Assembly: GCA_964575715.1 (NCBI GenBank) | Contig: CAZNSG010000370.1 | Location: forward strand, 1-11,881 | Source of the DNA: PNAI01 sp964575715 | GTDB taxonomy: Bacteria; Pseudomonadota; Alphaproteobacteria; Rhizobiales; Xanthobacteraceae | DNA: 11,881 nt | Direction of reading: 5' to 3' | Part shown: one piece after another, positions 7,200-11,881 of the stretch | Numbering within the stretch: position 1 is the stretch's first letter | How the letters are laid out: the number at the start of each line of letters is the position of its first letter | Notes under the pieces: generated by a model | Database searches by the model: none | Told to the model about the DNA's origin: nothing | Seen by the model: the letters and a program-made list of their open reading frames with translations, nothing else | Translations under genes and position numbers: made by a program

Positions 7200-8189
7200 A
7201 TGCGCAAGGCAATTCTTCCGATCCTGTCAGGCTTGCTTGCAGGTTTTGCCGGCCTTGCCCCGATTGCGGCGCAGGCGCAGGGGTTTCCGAGCCGTCCGAT
7301 CGAACTGATCGTGCCGCTGGCGCCGGGCTCGACCACGGACGTGGCAGCGCGGCTGTTTGCACAGCGCGTGAGCCAGACGCTCGGCGCGCAGATCGTGGTC
7401 GAGAACAAGCCGGGCGCCGGATCGATGCTGGGCAGCGCGGCGGTGGCCAAGGCCGCGCCCGACGGCCACACCTTGCTCATGGGGGCGATTGGGCTCGCGA
7501 TCAATCCGCTGCTCTACAAGAGCGTGCCGTACGATAGCAAACGCGACTTCGCGCCGGTGTCGCTGATGATCACCACGCCGATGATCATGCTGGTCAATCC
7601 AGCGGTCGGCACGCGCACGCTGCGCGAGTTCCTGGTGAAGTACAAGGGCTCGCAGGACTTGAGCTACGCCTCGGCGGGGCCGGGTACCCTGCCGCAACTC
7701 GCGGGCGAATTGTTCAAGGCCAAAAGCGGCATCGCGCTTCGGCACGTGCCCTACAAGGGCGGGGCGCAAGCGCTCAACGATACCATCGCCGGCCATGTGC
7801 AAATCAATTTTGGCACGCCAGTCACCAAGCCGATCATCGATTCCGGCAAAGTGCTGGCGCTCGCCATCGCGGCGCCGCGGCGGATCGAGACGCTGCCGAA
7901 CGTTCCGACCTTTGCCGAAGAAGGCCTGCCGATTCCGGAGCTGGATGCGGGCGCCTGGTTCGGCATCCTTGCTCCGGCCGGAACGCCGAAGGAGATCGTG
8001 CAAAAGCTCGCGCAGCATTTCAACGATGCGCTGAAACATCCGCCGGTGCGGGAGCAACTGAAAGCGCTCGGGCTTGAGGCGGTCGGCACGACGCCGGAGG
8101 CATTTGCGAAATTCCTGCACGAGGAGATCGAGCGCTGGCCGCCGATCTTCGCGCGCGCCGGCATCGGACGCAGCGCCGAGGCGCAATAG
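7200..8189 (+). CDS. Bug/TctC-family periplasmic solute-binding protein
   Basis: Periplasmic binding protein of the Bug (tripartite tricarboxylate transporter receptor) family, which captures small carboxylates and related compounds. The 329 residues begin with a clear signal peptide (MRKAILPILSGLLAGFAGLA, cleavage after AQA near residue 26). Then come FPSRPIELIVPLAPGSTTDVAARLFAQRV (28-56), VVENKPGAGSMLGSAAVAKA, PDGHTLLMG, the SYASAGPGTLPQLAGELF ligand loop, and GVQ-like and TLPNVPTFAEEG motifs. Length is normal for the family. A strong ribosome binding site (GAGGGAGAG) precedes the ATG by about 5 bases. The membrane partners TctA and TctB are absent nearby. Orphan Bug proteins are common in betaproteobacteria and Rhizobiales, so no ligand or transporter can be inferred. 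The gene may have its own promoter around the palindrome upstream. Confidence 0.93.
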   Translation: MRKAILPILSGLLAGFAGLAPIAAQAQGFPSRPIELIVPLAPGSTTDVAARLFAQRVSQTLGAQIVVENKPGAGSMLGSAAVAKAAPDGHTLLMGAIGLAINPLLYKSVPYDSKRDFAPVSLMITTPMIMLVNPAVGTRTLREFLVKYKGSQDLSYASAGPGTLPQLAGELFKAKSGIALRHVPYKGGAQALNDTIAGHVQINFGTPVTKPIIDSGKVLALAIAAPRRIETLPNVPTFAEEGLPIPELDAGAWFGILAPAGTPKEIVQKLAQHFNDALKHPPVREQLKALGLEAVGTTPEAFAKFLHEEIERWPPIFARAGIGRSAEAQ

Positions 8190-8311
8190 AGCTTGTTCCA
8201 GAGTCTGATTGCCGTCGATCGCCGCGGCCATCGCCGTAAACATTGCGTCACGCTGCGCTCCCGCATGATCGGCCGCATAGTCAGCATCGTTAACGTCGAA
8301 TCCGGCCGGTA

Positions 8312-8460
8312 ATACCAACCCACATAAATTCTGACTCGTCATTCCGGGGCGTGGACGAAGTCCGCGAGCCCGGAATCCATAATCACCGTAGGTGTTTATG
8401 GATTCCGGCTCTCGCCGCCAAGGCGGCTCGGCCGGAATGACCAATTGTGAGAGTTGGTAT
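8312..8460. repeat. Nested inverted repeat (MITE-like)
   Basis: Three nested inverted pairs share one centre: ATACCAAC (8312-8319) with GTTGGTAT (8453-8460), GTCATTCCGG (8338-8347) with CCGGAATGAC (8432-8441), and CCGGAATCCATAA (8370-8382) with TTATGGATTCCGG (8396-8408). The centre is CACC-GTA-GGTG. The GTCATTCCGGG/CCCGGAATCC arrangement is one I recognise as frequent in Bradyrhizobium-like intergenic DNA. No coding capacity. Confidence 0.85.
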
Positions 8461-8546
8461 AACTCTGGCGGATGCGGCGGCGCGCCTGGCCGGGCGTTAG
8501 AGCCTATCGATTTAGATGGAAACAGTGCGGGGCTAGCTTCTTGTTT

Positions 8547-8595
8547 GAGCATGATCATTTCCGAAAACCGGTTCCCACTTTTCGGGATCATGCTC
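8547..8595. repeat. Rhizobiales-type 49-bp palindromic repeat
   Basis: GAGCATGATC (8547-8556) is inverted at 8586-8595 (GATCATGCTC). Inside, TCCGAAAA (8560-8567) pairs with TTTTCGGG (8579-8586) around ACCGGTTCCCAC. I recognise this motif (AAAAGTGGGAACCGGTTTTC on the other strand) as a high-copy intergenic palindrome in Rhizobiales. It has no known function. Confidence 0.85.
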
Positions 8596-8683
8596 TGGCG
8601 TTAACCGAAAACGACAACAGTCTGGTAACCGGCCGCCATCGCCGGAGCTGCGTGATATTATAGCTCGCGGCGTAGGGGTGCGC

Positions 8684-9022
8684 ATGAACGCGATTTGTGC
8701 CGTGGTCATAGCTGGGCTCGTCGGCGTGTCGACTTTGGCCGAAGCAACGCCGATTTTAGGCTCCGGCGCCGCCTCATGCGGCACCTGGAACGCAGACCGG
8801 CAAAGAAACCAGCCGCTCAGCCAGCAGAGCCAAGCGTGGGTGTTGGGGTTTGTCACGGCATACAACGTCTACCAACGATCGGCGGGCAACATGTCGATAC
8901 CGACCGACACGCGGAGATTGATGGTCTGGGTCGATAATTACTGCGACGCCAATCCGTTAAAGGACATCGTCGACGCGGCGAAAACGCTGATCGACGAGTA
9001 CGAAGGCCGCGCGCCGCAATAG
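8684..9022 (+). CDS. Small secreted two-cysteine protein, function unknown
   Basis: A 112-residue exported protein. It has a signal peptide (MNAICAVVIAGLVGVSTLAEA, cleavage near residue 21) and a mature domain with two cysteines, Cys32 (ASCGTWNADR) and Cys87 (WVDNYCDANP), likely paired in the periplasm. WVLGFVTAYNVY (52-63) and a C-terminal helix DIVDAAKTLIDEY (94-106) complete it. The pattern of CGxW, WxxGF and WxDNYC followed by P-L and a helix recalls small Rap1a/HdeA-like periplasmic proteins common in Rhizobiales, but I cannot assign it firmly. The ATG at 8684 is preferred over a GTG at 8678 because AGGGG (8674-8678) is then properly spaced. It stands alone between repeats. Its stop codon overlaps the first base of a 16-bp tandem repeat. 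Confidence 0.75.
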   Translation: MNAICAVVIAGLVGVSTLAEATPILGSGAASCGTWNADRQRNQPLSQQSQAWVLGFVTAYNVYQRSAGNMSIPTDTRRLMVWVDNYCDANPLKDIVDAAKTLIDEYEGRAPQ

Positions 9023-9053
9023 GAATTCACGTCGCCGGGAATTCAAGTCGCCG
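9022..9053 (+). repeat. Two tandem copies of a 16-bp unit
   Basis: GGAATTCACGTCGCCG (9022-9037) is followed directly by GGAATTCAAGTCGCCG (9038-9053), differing at one base. The first copy begins on the last base of the upstream stop codon. Confidence 0.8.
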
Positions 9054-9076
9054 TTGCCGATTTTTTACGGACGCGC

Positions 9077-9114
9077 GTAAGCCCAACGATTGCGCGCGGC
9101 CATGGTTGGGTTAC
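9077..9114. repeat. REP-like hairpin
   Basis: GTAAGCCCAAC (9077-9087) pairs imperfectly with GTTGGGTTAC (9105-9114) around a GC-rich loop. It resembles the GTGGGTTACGC-type intergenic repeats of the same group of bacteria. It lies between the secreted-protein gene and the HicB gene. Confidence 0.6.
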
Positions 9115-9250
9115 GGCCTGTCGGCCGAAGCCAGCCTGCGGCCTGTTATGACGGCCACCGCAGGATGACGGTCATGATTAAGTGCCGCCGGTATGATCCT
9201 TTAACGCCGCTGGCATAAGTGGTACGGGTATTCGCACAAGGAGAACGGTC

Positions 9251-9466
9251 ATGCGTTACACAGTCGTCTTGGAACAGGAAGCCGACGGCGGCTACGTCGC
9301 CAGCGTGCCGGCGCTGGCAGGCTGTGTCAGCCAGGGCGGCAGCCGCGCCGAAGCGCTGGCCAATATCCGCGAGGCGATTGCGCTTTACGTCGAGGACTGC
9401 CGCGACGCTGGCGATCCTGTCCCAACCGAGGCCGGCAAGGAATTCGTCGAAGTCGAGGCGGCGTAA
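9251..9466 (+). CDS. HicB-family antitoxin-like protein
   Basis: A 71-residue protein with the HicB partial RNase-H-like fold: MRYTVVLEQEADGGYVASVPALAGCVSQGGSRAEALANIREAIALYVED and so on. The core motifs are the beta hairpin with E-DGGY (11-15), VPALPG-like VPALAGC (19-25), SQGGSRAEALANI (27-39) and an acidic C-terminal tail. In type II systems HicB neutralises the mRNA-cleaving HicA toxin, but many short HicB-like proteins stand alone. AAGGAG precedes the ATG by 7 bases, an excellent site. No HicA-like frame (short, with a conserved GSH and a VPxH region) exists within 220 bases on either side, so this is either a solitary HicB or a pair that has lost its toxin. It lacks the C-terminal DNA-binding domain of longer HicB proteins, so autoregulation is not expected. 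Confidence 0.85.
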   Translation: MRYTVVLEQEADGGYVASVPALAGCVSQGGSRAEALANIREAIALYVEDCRDAGDPVPTEAGKEFVEVEAA

Positions 9467-9582
9467 GCGCAGGGACGTCATAGGTGGCCATAACCAGACC
9501 TAGGGGCTGTTTCGTATGTGCCGGTTGCGGCGGGGTGCCGGCGCCGATTGCCGAAGCCCGCTCAAGCGGCTAGGATAAATCC

Positions 9583-9795
9583 ATGCGCTACGTGCTGGAA
9601 AATATCGAAGCGGGAAAGCTCTCCAACGAGGTCGAGAAGCGCGGGGTCTCGGCCCGTCAGAGAGTACGCGCTATCGTGGAAACGTTGACCGACGTACCGC
9701 TGGCGCGCATGGCGCAGCAGGGTGGAGCGTTCGACTTCCTCGCGGACGAGCCGGACTTGTATGGCGAGTCGGATATTCGATCCCGGAATGTATGA
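9583..9795 (+). CDS. Putative antitoxin of MazF/PemK-type pair
   Basis: A 70-residue protein directly upstream of, and overlapping, a MazF/PemK toxin gene, so it is most likely the cognate antitoxin. No AbrB, RHH or HTH motif is obvious. The N-terminal half is helical and charged (ENIEAGKLSNEVEKRGVSARQRVRAIVETLTD). The rest ends with an acidic tail GGAFDFLADEPDLYGESDIRSRNV, of the kind that wraps around MazF toxins. AGGA at 9572-9575 lies 7 bases before the ATG. It overlaps the toxin start at 9788 by 8 bases (ATGTATGA), which couples the two genes. Antitoxin function is inferred from position, size and tail; the family is not one I can name. Confidence 0.7.
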   Translation: MRYVLENIEAGKLSNEVEKRGVSARQRVRAIVETLTDVPLARMAQQGGAFDFLADEPDLYGESDIRSRNV

Positions 9796-10141
9796 ATTCG
9801 GCAGCATTGTTCTGAGCCGCTTCCCGTTTACCGATCTCTCGGGCGGCAAGCTGCGTCCAGCTTTGGTCGTTTCGCGCGACAATGCCCGGCGCTCCGATGT
9901 GGTGCTTGCCTTCATCACTTCGAAGTCCCGCGCGGCGGAGGCGCCGGACGCCGTGTCCATCCAACCGACCGCGGCAAACGGGCTGAAGGCGCCGTCGGTT
10001 GTCCGATTCGATAAACTGGCGACGCTGGAAAACCAGGTCATCGCGGGACAAATCGGGAATGCCGAAGCGGCGTTCCTGAAGGCTGCCGCTGCGGTCTTTT
10101 ACGGCGTGTTCGGGTTCGGCCCGCCCGGCCCCAGTGCGTAG
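9788..10141 (+). CDS. MazF/PemK-family toxin (endoribonuclease)
   Basis: Predicted sequence-specific mRNA endoribonuclease. The 117 residues begin MYEFGSIVLSRFPFTDLSGGKLRPALVVS, the classic MazF/PemK opening with FPFTDLSG (12-19) and K-RPALVVS (21-29, Arg23 a conserved active-site position). Then come VVLAFITSKS, the VRFDKLATLENQVIAGQIGNAE motif typical of the family (K-L-T-L and IG), and a C-terminal helix. An alternative ATG at 9761 would add 9 residues and a 35-base overlap with the antitoxin. The later ATG is preferred because the family opening follows it at once. The stop codon TAG (10139-10141) lies inside a REP-like repeat that begins at 10136, so the last residues (FGFGPPGPSA) may have been altered by repeat insertion. 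Toxin activity is inferred from family membership. Confidence 0.9.
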   Translation: MYEFGSIVLSRFPFTDLSGGKLRPALVVSRDNARRSDVVLAFITSKSRAAEAPDAVSIQPTAANGLKAPSVVRFDKLATLENQVIAGQIGNAEAAFLKAAAAVFYGVFGFGPPGPSA

Positions 10142-10170
10142 GATGGGTTCGCGCGGCAGCGAAACCCATC
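10136..10170 (+). repeat. REP-like repeat copy 1, overlapping toxin stop codon
   Basis: GCGTAGGATGGGTT and GCAGCGAAACCCATC enclose a short loop; GATGGGTT pairs with AACCCATC. The first bases include the toxin's TAG. A second direct copy is at 10347-10380. Confidence 0.8.
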
Positions 10171-10214
10171 GCGATCGTCCGTGTGTGAGACGATGGGCAG
10201 CCGGCGTAATCACC

Positions 10215-10303
10215 GTAGCCCGGATGAGCGTCAGCGAAATCCGGGATCAACCTGTCCGCGCATCGTCGCTTGCCCCGGATTGCGCTTCGCTTATCCGGGC
10301 TAC
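10215..10303. repeat. Inverted repeat pair, GTAGCCCGGATGAGCG type
   Basis: The 31-base arm at 10215-10245 (GTAGCCCGGATGAGCG onward) is repeated in inverse orientation at 10273-10303 (ending TTATCCGGGCTAC) with a few mismatches and a 27-base spacer. I recognise the GTAGCCCGGAT unit as a common intergenic repeat in many proteobacteria. Confidence 0.85.
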
Positions 10304-10346
10304 GCTCGCTGCGCATCTGGCATGGCCGCGAGGCGCGAGAGTGAGC

Positions 10347-10466
10347 GCGTAGGATGGGTTGAGCGGCAGCGAAACCCATCATTGTCTCGGCGGTCAAGGT
10401 GATGGGTTTCGCCATAGCGCGTCGAAGACGCGCGTCAACGCGCTTATGGCTCAACCCATCCTACGC
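10347..10466. repeat. Inverted pair of REP-like units, GCGTAGGATGGGTT type
   Basis: Forward copy 10347-10380 (GCGTAGGATGGGTTGAGCGG onward to AACCCATC) faces an inverted and longer copy at 10401-10466 (GATGGGTTTCGC to CTCAACCCATCCTACGC). The inverted copy carries an internal hairpin-prone GCGCGTC/GACGCGC stretch. The forward copy matches that at 10136-10170. Confidence 0.8.
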
Positions 10467-10488
10467 GGGCTAATCCGCCCTACGCGCT

Positions 10489-11881
10489 TTAGAATATCTG
10501 GAAGTCGGCAGTAGTAAGCGACAGTCCAGTGGCCATTTGGGCGAATTGGGTGCTCCCGCCTCCACCAGTACCGTTCGAATCGTAGGTCAGCGTGCCGGTG
10601 CCAGAGTTGTAGATGAGCTGGGCGTTGGTGCCCACCGGCCCCGCGCCGATTACTAACTCGCCTGCATCGATCGTCGCTCCGAGGCCACTAAAACCAGCAG
10701 CCGCGAGCTGGATCGTGTCATCGGCAACACTAAAATCGAGGATATTGTCGATACCATCGCCGGTCGCTACGAAGCGGAAGATGTCGTTGCCGGCGCCGCC
10801 GGTAAGGCTGTCGGCTCCATTGCCGCCGTCTAGCGTGTCGTTGCCATCGCCACCAAATAACTTGTCGAGGTTATTATTTCCGAACAACTTATCGTCGCCC
10901 GCCCCGCCGGACAGGGTGTCGTCATTGCCGCCGCCGATGAAGGTATCGATGCCGGCGTTTCCGACCAGCGTCAGGTCGCCGGTAATGATGTCATTACCGT
11001 TCTGGCCGTCGATGTATGAGAAGTCGTTTGCGAGGCTGCCTGTACCAAGTGTGATGGTGTTCACGCCGTTGGTGGTGTCAAGAACCGTGAGCGTCACGGT
11101 GTTGTTAGTATCCGTCAAAGTGCCGTCGCTCAGTGTGTAGGTGAGGGTGTAAGTGCCTGTGACTGCTGTTCCGGTGATGCTGACAAGCTGGCCGGAAACG
11201 AAATTCGCCGTAAGCCCGGACCCCGTCAGGCCGCCCACGGCGGTGATGAAGAGAGGATTGCCGTCGGCGTCGGTGTCGTTATGGGTGAACCAGAATGGCG
11301 TAATAATTCCCGCCGCAATCGCGGTGTCCGAGAGCACCCAGACATCGTTCGCCGCCACCGGCACGTCGTTGACGGCGTTGACGGTGATGCTGACGGTGGC
11401 CGCCGTCGCGTCCGAGTTGCCGGCGGTGTCCGTCACCGTATAGGTGAACGACGCGCCGCCGTTGTAATTGAGATTCGGCTTGAAGTAGAGCGTGTTGCTC
11501 GCATAGGGCGTGCCGGTCGCCGCCAAGGTGGTTAGCCCCGAGTCGGTGTACAGTAGCCCGTTCGACGGCAGGCTCGTCAGCGTATAAGACGCAATGCCGT
11601 TGGCGTCCGAGCCCGACAACGTGATCGTGATCGTTGTGTCTTCGTCGCCGTTGGGCGAGGCGTTGATTGCGATGGGGGCGGTGTTGTCGACGATGACGCT
11701 GACCGCGTTGCTGTTCGCGCTGTTGCCGGCCGGGTCGGTCACCACCGCGCGGAACTGATAGCTCTCGTCGGCGAGCGACACCTGCGCATCGGTCGTGCTC
11801 GACCAGGTGCTGCCGTCGTCGGTGGAAATCTCATAGGCCACGGTGAAGCCGTTGGCGTCGGAGGCCCCGCTCAGGCTCAGA
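10489..11881 (-). CDS. RTX adhesin with Ig/cadherin-like domains (partial, N terminus outside window)
   Basis: C-terminal 460 or so residues of a large surface or secreted protein exported by a type I secretion system. The frame is open to the right edge. The codon at 11841 is an internal Val (GTG), and the sequence before it (LSLSGASDANGFTVAYEIS) continues the same domain. Order, N to C: an Ig-like domain ending VSVIVDNTAP; a cadherin-like domain with NGDEDTTITITLSGSD and LNYNGGASFTYTVTDTAGN; another starting VNAVNDVPVAANDVW; then a linker NTITLGTGSLANDF. Next come RTX nonapeptides, GGAGNDIFRF and DNILDFSVADDTIQL (the domain after the repeats typical of such adhesins), and finally LTTADFQIF, a hydrophobic C terminus typical of the uncleaved type I secretion signal. 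No transporter genes are in view. Its full length and N-terminal membrane or retention domain cannot be judged. Confidence 0.9.
   Translation of the reverse strand, partial: LSLSGASDANGFTVAYEISTDDGSTWSSTTDAQVSLADESYQFRAVVTDPAGNSANSNAVSVIVDNTAPIAINASPNGDEDTTITITLSGSDANGIASYTLTSLPSNGLLYTDSGLTTLAATGTPYASNTLYFKPNLNYNGGASFTYTVTDTAGNSDATAATVSITVNAVNDVPVAANDVWVLSDTAIAAGIITPFWFTHNDTDADGNPLFITAVGGLTGSGLTANFVSGQLVSITGTAVTGTYTLTYTLSDGTLTDTNNTVTLTVLDTTNGVNTITLGTGSLANDFSYIDGQNGNDIITGDLTLVGNAGIDTFIGGGNDDTLSGGAGDDKLFGNNNLDKLFGGDGNDTLDGGNGADSLTGGAGNDIFRFVATGDGIDNILDFSVADDTIQLAAAGFSGLGATIDAGELVIGAGPVGTNAQLIYNSGTGTLTYDSNGTGGGGSTQFAQMATGLSLTTADFQIF
10771..10962 (-). repeat. RTX calcium-binding nonapeptide repeats
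   Basis: About six consecutive nine-residue units of GGxGxDxLx form: GGGNDDTLS, GGAGDDKLF, GNNNLDKLF (degenerate), GGDGNDTLD, GGNGADSLT, GGAGNDIFRF. They fold into a calcium-bound parallel beta roll after secretion. Confidence 0.9.

Larger units (their letters stand above)
8190..8683. other. Gene-poor repeat-rich spacer
   Basis: No convincing complete gene lies in these 494 bases. They contain a 149-bp nested inverted repeat (8312-8460) and a 49-bp palindromic element (8547-8595), described separately. On the minus strand, about 8192-8310 has a protein-like reading (GFDVNDADYAADHAGAQRD and so on), which may be a gene remnant. A TATTAT hexamer at 8655-8660 precedes the next gene and could be its -10 box, but no good -35 is visible. 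Confidence 0.6.
10142..10488. other. Gene-free repeat cluster between toxin and RTX adhesin
   Basis: These 347 bases hold no gene that I can support. They are made largely of three sets of inverted repeats (10136-10170, 10215-10303, 10347-10466). They lie between convergent genes (toxin on plus, adhesin on minus), where such elements could end transcription from both sides. Confidence 0.75.

Noticed and set aside
7227..8591. 454-residue open frame on the minus strand
   Set aside because: Most of it is antisense to the Bug protein and reads as low-complexity Arg-rich sequence. Only the short part beyond 8190 looks protein-like and is reported separately as a possible remnant.
9467..9582. Possible HicA toxin downstream of the HicB gene
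   Set aside because: All frames contain stops or lack the conserved GSH and VPH regions of HicA. A short reading containing VPAPIAEA is not enough.
10215..10466. CRISPR-like repeat series
   Set aside because: The units are inverted pairs of two different families with unequal spacing and no regular unique spacers.
10613..11140. Open frames on the plus strand opposite the RTX adhesin
   Set aside because: They are antisense readings (Pro/Ser/Leu-rich) of the regular RTX and Ig-like repeats.

Overview
The window looks like chromosomal DNA of a GC-rich alphaproteobacterium of the Rhizobiales/Hyphomicrobiales, close to Bradyrhizobium, Rhodopseudomonas or Xanthobacteraceae-type genomes. This rests on the form of ribosomal protein S4, the gene repertoire (an orphan Bug-type binding protein, an ExbB with a cleavable leader) and several intergenic palindromes that I recognise as common in that group. 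The assignment is from memory of such genomes, not from a search.

Layout. On the minus strand, 1-416 is the 5' part of rpsD (it runs off the left edge). Upstream of it on the same strand is murI (583-1407), with a rho-independent terminator between them. A composite inverted-repeat element (1480-1639) separates murI from a minus-strand FAD-dependent monooxygenase (1653-2897). A 213-bp divergent spacer then leads to a plus-strand exbB-exbD-tonB operon (3111-5160), the energy-transducing complex for outer-membrane transport. Next, 122 bp downstream of tonB, is a 605-residue protein with an N-terminal SLOG-like nucleotide-binding domain and a C-terminal four-helix membrane region of SLATT type (5282-7099). 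That architecture belongs to a network predicted to act in nucleotide-signalled immunity and is the most interesting item here. A periplasmic Bug/TctC solute-binding protein follows (7200-8189).

From 8190 to 10488 the DNA has an accessory character: short genes separated by repeats. It holds two palindromic elements, a small secreted two-cysteine protein (8684-9022), a HicB-type antitoxin without a visible HicA toxin (9251-9466), and an overlapping antitoxin/MazF-PemK toxin pair (9583-10141). A cluster of REP-like inverted repeats follows; the first supplies the toxin's stop codon.

The right edge (10489-11881, minus strand) is the C-terminal part of a large type I-secreted adhesin with Ig/cadherin-like domains, RTX calcium-binding nonapeptides and a C-terminal secretion signal; its N terminus lies outside the window. 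I saw no tRNA, rRNA, insertion sequence with a transposase, or CRISPR array.
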